From contig NW_003151761.1 of assembly GCF_000003605.2 (NCBI RefSeq), forward strand, positions 144,564 to 182,517: a stretch of DNA of 37,954 nt, in the 5' to 3' direction. Positions 24,272 to 36,400 of this stretch are shown piece by piece. Position 1 is the first letter of the stretch. Each line of letters starts with the position of its first letter. The translations under genes and the position numbers were made by a program. Origin of the DNA: Saccoglossus kowalevskii. Lineage: Eukaryota > Hemichordata > Enteropneusta > Harrimaniidae. The notes beneath the pieces were generated by a model. It saw only the letters and a list, made by a program, of their open reading frames with translations. It made no database searches and was not told the DNA's origin.

Positions 24272-24672
24272 CGAATTCCGATGAGTTCACGATTTAAGTA
24301 AACCACTTAGTTTGTTTTTTATATTTTGTTCAGAACACTGACATTTCCGTGTCACTCAAAATATACAGCTGAAAATACAACTAAGGTTATGATGGTGGTC
24401 GGGAAATATATAGGATATCTACTTTAAACTGAATATACGTCAAGCCTTCATTTGCATATTGCTTCGTTATTGATCGTAATTGATTGTCACTTCGTTATCA
24501 ATATGAATCATGGCTAGCTTGCGGTATCAGATCGAATAATAATGACCCGCGGTAACACCGATACACGTGGGACATATTTTATATTACCGACGGTTGTGGA
24601 TATCACACTCGTCTTAGACCTTCTTGGAAAATGTAATTGCATGTAATTGGGTAAATAGGTTGTTCATTTCTG
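24272..24672 (+). repeat. Diverged tandem duplication, copy 1
   Basis: Aligns in order with 24806-25118 at roughly 70%. Shared blocks include CGAATTC, TTAGTTTGTT, TATCTACTTT.AACT, CGTTATCAATA, CACGTGGGA/CTCGTGGGA and GTTCATTTCT. Copy 1 has extra sequence between blocks. No coding frame spans either copy. Confidence 0.75.
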
Positions 24673-24805
24673 AAATGAAATGAAATTTATGTCCTCAGAG
24701 GGCATGAAACAAATCCACAGATATGTATGTTTTGATGACTGTTACCAAACTTTTACCAATGTCGAATAAAATTTAGATGGTAAGATAATACTAGTTTGAC
24801 GAGCT

Positions 24806-25118
24806 CGAATTCAAGATTTGAGTATAACACCTAGTTTGTTGTTATACTTATCTTTATTTCACTTAAAATACTCAGCAGTTTATGAAAATATATCTACTTT
24901 GAACTAAAGTTACACCCTCATTTACATGTTGCTGCGACATTGATCTAAATTTATTGTCGCTACGTTATCAATACATATCATGAATAATATGCGTTATGGG
25001 ATCAAATAATATTGACCTTCGTGTCAGTGCTACTCGTGGGAGACGTTTTAAATTAACGAAGGTAATTATTTTCAAATTGCATATGATTAGACTACCGGTA
25101 ATTGTGTGTTCATTTCTA
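24806..25118 (+). repeat. Diverged tandem duplication, copy 2
   Basis: Shorter partner of 24272-24672, with the same block order. The offset is about 530 bp at the start and about 445 bp at the end, so net deletions occurred in copy 2 or insertions in copy 1. Confidence 0.75.
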
Positions 25119-26451
25119 ATCATTGACACTCAATTCTGCAAGTAGAGAAGATAAAATTCCGCCAGTTCGCAAAAATATGAGACATTATAGCGCGAGTCAT
25201 TTCATTCTTCATCTAAGAATTCTCATTATGGCTGTTATATTTTATAGTATATACTCGGTTATCATAAGTATGTTAATTTTCGTCGACACGTTGCACACCA
25301 TATAGTTGAGCCGACGATATAAATATTTTTTTAGTCTTAGAACATTCATTGCGAAATATGGGTTAGTGACGATCTATTGAAAGTAAGCCTCAAAGACCCG
25401 TTGGATTCGTATTATTCGAGCAATGCAATTATCAATACATGCGTTTGGTACTTGGAGAAGCATTACCAATGTATAAATAACTATTATTAATTATTATATA
25501 ATTAATATAATTAGTTTTAATTAGACTAAGACACTTTCACTGGTGTAGAACTTTTATATTTCATATATATAATTTGGCTGAAAACAGTCAATACAAGACA
25601 GTCAATAATAATAATATAATATGACTTAATATGACATAATATGACATAGCACAGAGTACCAGCAAATAAAAGTATGATATTGAAAAACAGCGACAGCTTG
25701 CATATCAAATATGAATCGTAAAATTTAACGCCACCACCAATCGAGGTCAGGTGGGAATTCAATGATAATATTGATTTTCATGCAAATAAAATCCTAACGT
25801 TGGTTCAACGACAGATTGCATGATAAAAGCACTCTCACAGTGGTAAAATATTTTACTATAAAATAGGTAATGACAAGACTATCTATATAAAATTCAATAA
25901 AACTTGTCAAAAAATAGACATTTTTGCTCAGCAAACACAAAATAGTTGCTTTTAATCCATTAGCCACTTTATATTTCACAAATAAAAGTATTCTGATTTC
26001 CTGCTTTGTTTGTTTTTTTTCAGCTGAACGACTAAACCTACAACGTTTTGATGACACGGTCAATATGAATGCACTATTGTTATTGAGATTAATGCTAGAT
26101 TATATACTCATTATATTATATGTTTTAGAATTTAAAAACGCTGCAAATCATACAATGATGTGACAATGGGCGTGGGGCATCACTTAGCATATTGTGCACG
26201 TCATAGCATTGCTTAAAGTAGCGTGACATAGAACTGTATTCGGTCATATACACATTTAATAATATTAAATATACCATCAAAGAATTTGATGACACAAATT
26301 AATCTGGGAATAATTATAGGTGAGTATTTGTTGGCTCGTATTTGCTAAATATAACGTGTGATATGGTACCAGTATATTATTATACCTAGTTACTGTTGCA
26401 GTTTCAAATATCTTCGAAACCAGATAATATTCAATACATTAAATAATGAAT

Positions 26452-26549
<98 letters not shown>

Positions 26550-27071
26550 TGCGACGTCCAGTAACTTATATCGATTCTCTCGTCATGTAGGGACAAAGGA
26601 AGATAGACATGGTTATGAATACATCTTGGCTTTTTAGTACTGTGTGATAGAACAGAACGTTGTAATTAAATTGAAATTTTTAATTGCGTAGATTAGCACA
26701 TGGAAACCGCATTGTTCCACATCTCATTTATAATGATGCACATTTCTAGGTCAATTGAATAGAACTGTCATGTTCCAATTATTAATAGGACTCCATTCAA
26801 ATGCGTGAATGATATGTACAAGCACAATGAGTTAAGCCAAATTAAAACTCGTTGTCCGTCACTACCGATGTATAGCTGCTGCTGCAATTGTCTGTCTTGC
26901 TGTGTAAATACTTGGCATGTTAGAACGACAAGTTGTACTGCACGTGTGCTTTCATAATTTGCGTCTGGCAATTAAAGACAACATTGAGTGAGTTTTCAAA
27001 TTGTTAACCGCTTCAAGGTTTCAAAACAATCGTACAAGTGGTGTTGACTCTACTTTAACTCCAATGTCTTG
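25119..27071. other. Stretch without a recognised gene
   Basis: Holds the long (AT)n tract. The minus frame at 26768-26971 follows a decent acceptor (TTGTCTTTAATTGCCAG) and could join in phase 1 to 28376-28516, but nothing else supports it. Confidence 0.45.
26454..26546. repeat. Long (AT)n microsatellite
   Basis: About 46 uninterrupted AT dinucleotides, the longest simple repeat in the window. It can extrude as a cruciform and is likely length-polymorphic. Confidence 0.98.
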
Positions 27072-27277
27072 TTATTCCTTGCTATTTCTAATTACGTAGT
27101 AAATATACCGAGACCTTTTAAAGGATATCCCATATGCATTACAATTAATGTAAATTGTGTTTTCAGGCATGTCTAATTGGGCAGCGCCAGTCAGTACTTT
27201 AGCCGCATAGTTGATTTCATCATAGCGGTAGGTTCGACTTTCACAAGTAAACGCAATCTTGTGGGTCAATTTAGTAG
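27072..27277 (-). CDS. Candidate terminal exon, phase-compatible with the exon at 28376-28516
   Basis: An open frame of 68 codons ending in TAA, with mixed codon use and two Cys. An acceptor AACAG at 27278 would enter in phase 1, matching the donor at 28375 and implying an intron of about 1.1 kb. The pyrimidine tract is only moderate, and no AATAAA was seen downstream. The motif TCESRTY....INYAA loosely recalls the start of fungal RNase T1/N1-type domains, but the catalytic His/Glu region is absent, so the likeness is probably accidental. The length is within chance expectation. Confidence 0.15.
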
Positions 27278-27502
27278 CTGTTTGTGTAATTGAGACACGC
27301 TGTGATTACTATGAGTTTGTGACATTGGACATGAACTATCTTTTCCATATATGGTTATGCCGATAGCAGCATGGGTGATAAATTAACATACAATTAAACT
27401 CGTAGAAATAGAATCATGAAGTATACGTACACTATTTTTCACTTGTATTTGCGTGATTTAAAAAAGGTAAATCACGCCCGGTACTTCTGTAAGAACGGCG
27501 TT

Positions 27503-27611
27503 TCCTTCATATTTATAAATATTTATAAATTTTACAATTCAAACTGAAATGAAAGGTTTCTTATGCCCGATTAGATAACACTGGGACGTTTTCAAATGAC
27601 GTTGTTTACGA
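27503..27611 (+). repeat. Diverged dispersed repeat, copy B
   Basis: Partner of 7800-7907. The alignment fades on both sides, so the element's ends are not visible. Confidence 0.45.
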
Positions 27612-28375
27612 CTTTTATGTCAATTTGTGACGTGACTATTAAGCGCGTAAATCCAGTACATTTGCCGATATAACCGCCGATGTCTTTAGCAACCGGAAGG
27701 AACATTACTCTTCGTGGCGATAAATCTTCTGTCGTTATTAATATTGCTATTGCCCCATGCGAGTAATTGCTTTTGTCTAGTCAGAAATATTCATAACGCG
27801 ACGATAAACACGGTACAGACACTCGATTTGTATTTCTCTGTGTACTACTCTTCGAGCATGCATTTCCACATGTTACGTATGTTTAGTGTGAATATATATT
27901 AGTTATATTTAACACTAAACGTCACTAGTGTGAATGATATACACCATAATCATGTGAAAATATATCAAATGATACTCAATGAGACAAATCATCGGTTTAT
28001 TCATTGCATTAGGTTTCAATGAATAAATTACTGTAGAATACTTTATTTTCGCTTGGAATTAGTTTTTCGCTATTTTTGCTGAAGGAATGATTCAGTGTTA
28101 AGTGATATATATATATCTTTTTATATATTTTACATTCCACTCTCCAATCAGCGAAAATAACTTCCATACAAAACACCCAAAAAGTCTATTCAGCGAAAAT
28201 AAATTCTAGCTAAAATAAAATATTTATCAGTAATTGATTTTCGTTGCCGCTAATAACACACACCTCGAAGACGGATATTTCTTAAAAGCCATGCCTCATA
28301 TAGCTAATAAGCAATGATAACAGATAAAGACGGCTTTCTTGCCTATTAAAATGCTTATTTTCAGCAAAACGATAC

Positions 28376-28516
28376 CTGGTGGACGTAATGTAAAATCAAT
28401 GAAAAATGTTCCTACATAATTAGTGCCACAGATTTCCCTGCTCCTGACTGCAGCATTGCTTGCAGGCCCAAAAAAGACAATTACCATCCACAAAAACGTC
28501 ACAGCATAAAACAGCG
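28376..28516 (-). CDS. Candidate exon encoding a signal peptide and start of a secreted peptide
   Basis: A 141-nt open stretch between a strong acceptor (branch-like TTCTAACG, pyrimidine tract, ATGCAG) and the donor CAG|GTATCG, in phase 1-1. The translation opens with about 17 hydrophobic residues, then small residues (ASNA) like a signal-peptidase site, then a polar segment with REICGTNYVGTFF. The CG..YV..FF spacing resembles an insulin/relaxin B chain, but the second B-chain Cys position is Phe and no A-chain CC motif was found, so this is not called insulin-like. No starting Met lies in this exon; an upstream exon would have to supply it. It lies downstream of the GPCR on the same strand. 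Confidence 0.25.
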
Positions 28517-28780
28517 CTGCATGAATACAAACGTTAGAAAGAAGTACAGATTAGATTAAATGCGTTGACTGAATGTGAGATGATCGCATGTTTCCGATTA
28601 ATGAATTCTCGACACCAACCTGCAGAATACGTTATTCATAATACTCTCTGTGAGACTTATTCAAAGGGAATACTTGAATGACGTTGAACTAAGTTTATTT
28701 TTTGTTGTTTTCCCATTCAAACCAAAGAAATTATTCTATTCAATTGTTATGTGCATCGCCCACATTAAATAAGAAGTTAA

Positions 28781-28905
28781 AGGTCAGTGGTCGTCGTGCC
28801 ACATCCTGTTCGATATGGGACTCATAGCGACGTATACAACGCGTACAAAATACATTGTTTATTTACATGAAATTCGAACACGCGCTGCGCGACGACCACC
28901 GCGCT
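28781..28905 (-). mobile_element. 125-bp MITE with TTAA flanks, copy 2 (inverted)
   Basis: Reverse complement of the element at 7573-7697, same length, flanked by TTAA at 28777-28780 and 28906-28909. It differs by roughly a dozen substitutions, several in the left terminus (GTGGTCGTCGTGCC), so the two inserted separately or long ago. It sits a few dozen bases past the GPCR poly(A) signal. Confidence 0.85.
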
Positions 28906-28941
28906 TTAATATAAACCATGACTATAAATAAATATCCTGTT

Positions 28942-28947
28942 TTTATT
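28942..28947 (-). promoter_or_regulatory. Poly(A) signal AATAAA of the GPCR gene
   Basis: TTTATT on the plus strand reads AATAAA on the minus strand, about 100 bases after the GPCR stop codon. It is the first canonical signal downstream and ends the transcript just before the MITE copy at 28781-28905. Confidence 0.6.
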
Positions 28948-29048
28948 AAAAACTATCATTAATAAGTGTTACCTAATACTGTAGCAACATGTATTCATTC
29001 ATTCATATTGGTGTTCGAAAATATATGATTGACAGCACTTTACATATA

Positions 29049-30302
29049 TTACCCATATAATAAACCAGATCGAGTGTTTAGTTCTAGCGAATGATTCCGT
29101 GAGTTCGACTTTAAATTGTAGGTCACCTCATTTGTTTCCGACCTTTTTCTGGTGGAGCAAGTGGTCACAGATGTCATCATATAATCATTTTGATTGTTCT
29201 TGTCTCGACGATTGTCGCAACACCGAAGAGTTGCGATGAACGCACTTCTGTACTGTTTATTCAATATGCCATAAATAATGGGATTGATTGATGAATTCAC
29301 CATCGGCAGCCACCGAACCAGTTCATTCCATGCCTGGGGCATGGCGATCACACTGTTTGGATGTGTTATGTTGTATAAGTAGCCGATTACCAGGTCTAAA
29401 TGATACGGCAATAGACACACGAATAAGGCACCCGCCGTCACCGCTAACATAACCACTATCTGCCGTTGCTGATGAAGCCTCTGTTTCAAATCGTGGGCGC
29501 TGACTGAATATTTCCGCACTCCTCTTTGCAGTTCTTTTATCGTTAACACGTTAAGCACGACAATAATCACGATCACTAAAAAAAATGCAGCTATCGGCGT
29601 CAGACTGTATAATATTCCATCAACCGGAGTCAACACAACGGTAAAACAATTTGAATATGACATCTGATGTGAAATTGTCTCGTTACTCGGCGGCCACAAA
29701 ATACACGTGGTATGCCAATTAGTATAAAATCTAAAGATCGGAGCGGAGAAAACAAGACCCATGATCCACGTAAAAATTATGAGTTTGAATGTGCGAGACT
29801 TGGAACTGATTCTATCTGATTTAAACGGTTTACAAATTGCCATGTTTCGTTCGAAGGTCACCAACACGATGTTAAACTCGGAGACGAAAAGACAAATATC
29901 TAGAGCTATGTTCACAATAAAACATCCAACCGGTCCTAGGAAACTTTTATCGTGTACAACATCAGTTGACAACGGTTCACCGACTTGCACTATATAGTAT
30001 ACGCTAAGGAACATACAGTCTACGATGGCTTGGTTCGATAGATACATATTAGTCAATGTACGCATGGCTGACACTTTGAATACTACGTAGAGAAACAGAC
30101 AGTTGAGTATGATACCAAACGGACATGTAATCGTAGCTGGAATTATACGAGTTAGCAATATATGTTGGGAATCGTAAAGATGGTCTCGTGTACCTGGTTC
30201 CGTGTAGAAATCCGTGAGATTTTCACTTCGCGCATCAATGACACACTGGTTGTTGTCGATCAGATCATTATAGTCGCTACTGGTATTCATTGTGTTTACC
30301 AT
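29049..30302 (-). CDS. Class A (rhodopsin-like) neuropeptide-type GPCR, intronless
   Basis: A 417-residue seven-transmembrane receptor, expected in the plasma membrane and coupled to G proteins. From the ATG at 30302, chosen for its strong context (A at -3, G at +4; no upstream in-frame ATG): the N-terminus has two N-glycosylation sequons (N6, N28). TM1 is about 51-76 with N67, and TM2 about 83-106 with D95. TM3 has C127 and an ERN version of DRY (E151-R152-N153). TM4 has W179. The second extracellular loop has C200 in a CILWPP stretch and a sequon at N207. TM5 is about 229-254 with P236. TM6 has CLLP at 296-299. TM7 has NPIIY at 340-344. A helix 8 follows, with a Cys pair (361-362) suitable for palmitoylation. 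Length is normal for the class. The TM6-TM7-helix 8 region recalls TRH, neuromedin U and ghrelin-type receptors, but the ligand cannot be assigned. An AATAAA lies about 100 bases past the stop. Confidence 0.93.
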   Translation of the reverse strand: MVNTMNTSSDYNDLIDNNQCVIDARSENLTDFYTEPGTRDHLYDSQHILLTRIIPATITCPFGIILNCLFLYVVFKVSAMRTLTNMYLSNQAIVDCMFLSVYYIVQVGEPLSTDVVHDKSFLGPVGCFIVNIALDICLFVSEFNIVLVTFERNMAICKPFKSDRISSKSRTFKLIIFTWIMGLVFSAPIFRFYTNWHTTCILWPPSNETISHQMSYSNCFTVVLTPVDGILYSLTPIAAFFLVIVIIVVLNVLTIKELQRGVRKYSVSAHDLKQRLHQQRQIVVMLAVTAGALFVCLLPYHLDLVIGYLYNITHPNSVIAMPQAWNELVRWLPMVNSSINPIIYGILNKQYRSAFIATLRCCDNRRDKNNQNDYMMTSVTTCSTRKRSETNEVTYNLKSNSRNHSLELNTRSGLLYG

Positions 30303-30499
30303 AATGATCCGACCAGTGATATAGCAGGTATTACCAGTCACTGGGAGAAGCGTGTAATAGTTAACTCCGAACGGTAACGACACTTGTTTAAAGCATCCAA
30401 TGCTGCAATGATATGAACTCAGTGTTATTGCACGCTCTAACCAGTCATGTTCGAGTCTGTTTAGTACCCACCTACAGAAATGGCGCCCTCACACATAAC

Positions 30500-33400
30500 A
30501 TGTTTATCAAAAGCAAACGTAGAATGCACATGTTACATCTATTGTTCTCAATAGATTATTATTCTATGGGAGATATTCGCTTTGCCTTATCATTCATAAA
30601 ACTCATGGTCAAACAAAGCCATGTGCGTCGGATTTAGTAATGAATATTCATTTGAAACGTACGATTATTGTTGTAAGCAATACACGCTTCATTTTAACTA
30701 AAATAGACAACAATTGAGCAAGAGAAGTGAACTTTACTCAGGTATGTTGACTGACGCGATTTTATAACTATATAGTTCAAACCTCAAATACAAATAGTAT
30801 GCACAGTATGTTATGATATGAAATTCCACTTGATTGCTTGATGTGTTGCAGGCTAATATGATAACAGTAATAACACAATAGAAGAAGTTAAATTTTAAAA
30901 ACCTGATTTATATAATTTAAATTTAAAATGAACAGTGAAATTAAACATTTAAATACTGGCGTTCCAAACCTCGTATATTTTTAGGATGAATTGCCATTGA
31001 CAAAATTAACAATCAATTACATTTCGGCGTAGATACATGACAATGTCAATAACGAAAATGATTTCTTCTGTGTCTCTCAATGAATTACGAGCGAAATTTC
31101 ATGTTATAAGTTTCCAGGAGGGGGGTCGCTCTTGATACAGACCAATCAATTAAATTTTGGTATAGATTCAAATTGGTTGCCATGGAAACGAACATTTCGT
31201 AAATTATTTTTTATAATTTACCTTTATAATTTTATGAGGCAATTACAAAAATATGAGACAATTATTTTTGAATCTCATTCAAGTCTATGTCTTTGTATTC
31301 AAAAAGGAATTAGAAGCAAATTATGTGAGTGCGGTAAATCTATACGACAGGGTAGAAGTATTAGTTAGGATATGTTATTTGCATATATAGCTGACGTCTG
31401 CGCGCTCTCGGGTCCAAAGTGCCTCCTAGAAACTTATTTAATTGATATGATTAGCCCATAGTAAAAATGTATAAAATGCCAAAATTGTATTGTTAAATCG
31501 AACAATTCGGCTCACAACACCCACCTATGTTAAAATGAATATATCATTTACTTGACATAACTTTACATATATATCTGAATACATGCATATTCAGTTGCCT
31601 AGCCCCTAATATAGATTGCGCATTTGGTATAAGACGTGGACAAATCACCTATATGAAGCAGGTTGGCGCAGGTTGAAGCCTTCAACTTCCTGCGTATTAT
31701 ACTCACTTCCCACCATGGTAGGAATATAGTGTGTTTTCGCTATAGGAGTGCCTCCTAGTTAATTATATAACTGATAATATTAACCAACAAAAATACTTAA
31801 ATACAGGGCCCCAATCCTATTGCGGGTGGAAGATTCAAAACGGAAATACCAAATGGCTTTGTAACATGAGACTTTTATATCCTAAGGTAATATGACCACA
31901 TTGGCCTTGACGACATTTTGATCACTTGTCAGCTCATCTATTTGTCTGCGAGAGCTATTTTTTGACGTTCAGTGACATTTACGATTACAGCTTTCATGCA
32001 TTAATTCACACAAGGTTAATTTGTGGTGACATCCATCGCAACACAGGTGCATCGCTTGAACATACACGCGATTAATATGCTCCACTTGAAAGCATTTTTG
32101 TAATTCCGCGATTATTTCGCGTAAACATGTGTAATGGATATAGTAACACAATCTGTCGGTTATTTTGAGTTGTATCAAGATGCACTTTCACTACATGTGT
32201 GAAACTTACATACGAAGAAACGTGAGTTTTCTTTGTGATATATTTGGAATGCGCGACAAATACCAAATTCATTTTTTAATTGAGTTAGTATTCATTGAAT
32301 TGAAGATGCACATTATTTTCTGTCGACGAGATCGGAGTCACTTTCACTTTTCTGACTCGGAAACAAAGGAGAGAACAACTCAGGCTTGTAGTCCGAAGAA
32401 TACGTCAGTTGCGACATGAACTCTTTTACGTCCATGAAGGATAGGAAGAGTGCACGGGACTGGGGTCGATAGCTTTACGCCCCCCTCCGAAAGAACACCA
32501 TTCTCCCAAATACGAATGCGAAAAAATGTAAATACACTTGTGTATACTCAAATTTCGCATTATCAAGTCATGGCTCTGAGTATTGTTAATTGGTCTGCCA
32601 TTCAATTTGGGCGCCTACTTTAACTAATTTATTCATTGAAACTCCTATCCAACTGCTACCGTATGATAGATTTCCGTATCTCCGTCGAAGAGCGAGTTAC
32701 CAGCTTGGCATGTAATGTAACAGCTGAATGTATACGAAAATCTTCATAGTACAAACATATTTTCCGTTACGAAACCGTGAAGCACATACGAATTTGATAT
32801 TTTATTGATAGTGAGCAAACTATACGTAAACGGAACAACTGCACTCTCCATTTTGTTGTCGCCCAATGAAACATCCTTGACACAAGAGTGGATCACTGTG
32901 GAGTAAAGTGGGATATAGGTAACTAAACTAATGTCTATCACATAATTGACTGTAGGCATCCCCGACTAAAGGACTTTTCGACCCACGCCTGTGAGATGCA
33001 CCTAATTAGGTATGCAATTACTCATTCAATGTTAGCTCATTTTGTTTTTTAAATAATCGAGTCATAATTCTTTCTTCTGAATGCTTGTCATGATTGTTCC
33101 ATGCTATGAAACGAATAACTGCAAAGACATGCTTGATTGTACTTCGTAATTGTAACATCTGTCACCGCATCGCCGTTCGTTACACCGTATTTGTAAGCTT
33201 CAATAATTTCTACCATTTTGCATGATTTTGACTTCTGGTATATGGGTACGAGTCATGTATACAAATAATTAATTAAATTATAACGAGGATACAGAACGTC
33301 GCAGCAATCTTTTAAAATAATGTTGTATATATGCAAAAAAATATGGAGGTGATAATATATTAATACCGAGACTTGGATAAAGTAGTCATGTAGGGAATAT

Positions 33401-36400
33401 TACATTTTGAAATTATTTGCGAATATCAATGACCACGATAAATGGCAGCAATGTTTTAGTATAGAGAAAATGTATGTTTCCAAGGTGATGAGATTCAATT
33501 ATATTATTATGAGCTCATATAAGTTTCAATTATGAAATTATGAACAGGTAAAGTATTTTATATAACATGGGAAATCACATTTAGAAATTCTTCTATTATT
33601 AAACTTAAAAGTAGAATATATCAAGGACAACCAAGACTACAATAATTGAAAAACACCTGTCAATATAATGTGCGCACAGTAAAGCAATGTAACAACTCGT
33701 GATTATTTATTTTAATTTAAATATATTTTTACTAATTGTAAGGATAACTAAATTTTAAGTGTTTGTGTTCTGACAATTTACTTCTTGTCACTCATCCGCT
33801 AATAAATTGTGTACAATGTAATAGTGTTTTTCCCCGGTGAACACTGAAATAAATATCCAATGTACTTTGACTCATTTGTAACAAAGTCGTATTTAGATGT
33901 ACGGTTACATATTACAGTGAAGCACTTTCTCTACCGTTTTATCCGATGAATATGTGTATGTCAACTGAGTGCAAATGTGTATCCATAGTTTCCTCGCTCA
34001 AGGGTTGTGAATTTAAATGAGCGTCGACGAGAACGTCTGAATCTCCCTTATTCAGATCATTCAATAATCTACATTAAGACAGATTACATAATATTAATTT
34101 GTTGTGGTGTGTGTACATTTTTATTTTATAATTGGCTTGTGTAATAAGGCAATTCGTTTGCCATATTCTATCAAATTTCGAACGATAGATAAATTCAATA
34201 TTTCTTGCAGAACTTATCAGCAGTTGGTCGCCTATGTACACGCTGCTTTATAAGTCAAAACCATTTAAGGGAAGACACAATTACGATGTCTACCACGTGG
34301 AGTACATTGTCTCTCTAATCGCCTAACTCGATTTTGTTTTGACATGTTTTCTACATTGCTACATAACTGTCTTCATCCCACTAATCGATTTCAGTGTCAC
34401 TTGACAATTTTATCTACGTACTACACGAAATCCTCTATTGAGATGTTGTGAATAAACAGGCCCTCTACACATCTATATATAGCATCCCCACATTTACTAA
34501 TTGTATATTTGGTGCAGTGATTCGCACGTGCGTGTCTTGGGCATCATGGAACGAGGACAAATTATTTCAGACGTAATGGGGGTAATGTCACGCATACCGG
34601 AAACCCGCAAATGGTTTCTTGAGGGATTTAGTTGTATCTTGCCCTAAAGAACATAATACCAAGACGTGTCCGTTTCAGACATTGCTTAAACATATATCAT
34701 ACACTGTATACCATGAGTGTAATACTAATAATATAAGCTAGTTTTCCAGTCGACACGAATATGTGAGACCAATAATAATCAACTTGTAAACGTAACGTCA
34801 TACATAGTGTGAGGAAAGACCGCTGAATTACAATTACTACACCGATTTGTTGGTTGAATGCCCGGATGCATGCGACAGGTACTGTAATGTGACCATGGTT
34901 ACCGACAATTATCTTGATCATTATTTTTGTTGTCGCTTAAATTAAAATAATGACGGTTGATGAGTGCCGTAATGGAAAGCTGTGCAGGGCTAAGAGTCAT
35001 TCTAAATTCGATGATATGCCATACCCGCACCTATAGCGATTAAGAATTATTTTCCAGACCATTAAACTAATTAGGTTTACTTTCTTGACAATTTCGTATT
35101 TTTACATTTCTTGAGTGAGTAAGACAGAAAATGTGCTGTACTTGTACGTTGATTTGTATTTGAAAAAACAGCGACATCTTGAATAAGGCTTGTAATTATT
35201 GACAATATTGCACGAGAAATAGCCTTTTTATCTTACTTGCATTACTGTCAATAGAAATTCCAATCTTCTATCCTTGGATATATAGTAGTATGTATATGTG
35301 TACACGTAGACACTTTCTTTTATCAAATGAAATATCTTCCAATCTTTGTAATCAGTATAAGTGGAAGTGAACATAGAGGGCGATTTGCTGCGTGTATAAT
35401 AATATATGGATCAACTAATACATTAATATCACTCGGAGCGGATAAATTATAAGGGCCGGTTCCGGTGCTTGCCTCATGAGGAAATTTTTTCTCCTGGTTT
35501 ACAGTCGTCACAAACATAGATATTTGCTTCACAAGTGATAATTTGCTTGAAAAGTGGCATATTGTGCGTTCAGACATTCTCTAGATAGTCTAGTTACCGA
35601 AAAGTAAAACGTGTCCATTGTCTGCATCGTGTCTGTGCACATTTGTGACGTGACTTCAGTCATGGAATTAGTCAAGTTAAAATGCCAACTGCATGTATTT
35701 GTTTTATTTTGATCATCTCAATTGGCCATGTGTCCGTTCCAGGGATGTTACATTAGATCAAAATTTGATTGGATATAATTATGTTCAAATTATTGCTCAA
35801 TTTACAACGTCTGTGTACCAGAAATTCCTCAAAGACGAATTTAAAAGGCATGATGTCTTCATTTGCAAATAACCATTTTTAGAACAAAATGAAACTTTTC
35901 CCAGAATACAAAGTCGTTAGATTCACCATTTTATTAACCCTAAATCTAATTCCAAATGTTTTAAAGGAATTGCGTAACAATAACTACTGAAAAATTCGGA
36001 AAATCTTCAAATAAATTTAAGAAAACTAAAATTTGTAACATAAACCCGGGTACACTGGTTGCTTTATACAACTCTTAGCATCCATATTTTGACATATGAT
36101 TAATTACATAACAGACCATGTTTATACTTCTGTCCTAACCGAGTACAGAACACGGAGTGCCCATGACACAGTAGAGTTTGTGGAGATCATGTTTAAATTT
36201 GCAGCGGACGAAATGTCTTCATCATCGACTAAACTAAACAATTTTAATTTTCATATCCGGGCAACGAGTACATTATTTGCTGTCTTGATATTCTCTCTGA
36301 AATACCTATTTAGTGTGTACATCTCGCTTTTTTTTCTTTCTGGTCTTGGCAAACAAAAAAACATCAGAGAACTGTATCTAACTTTATCAGCTATTCTAGT

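Noticed and set aside
26358-26596. Frames reading as long Tyr-Ile repeats on both strands
   Set aside because: They are translations of the (AT)n microsatellite; likewise the frames at 16199-16489 and 16224-16454.
27072-27277. RNase T1/N1-like motif (TCESRTY...INYAA)
   Set aside because: Only a loose N-terminal resemblance; the catalytic region of that family is absent.
30303-30383. N-terminal extension of the GPCR frame upstream of its first ATG
   Set aside because: The extension has no ATG, only a GTG, and eukaryotic initiation favours the ATG at 30302 with its strong context.
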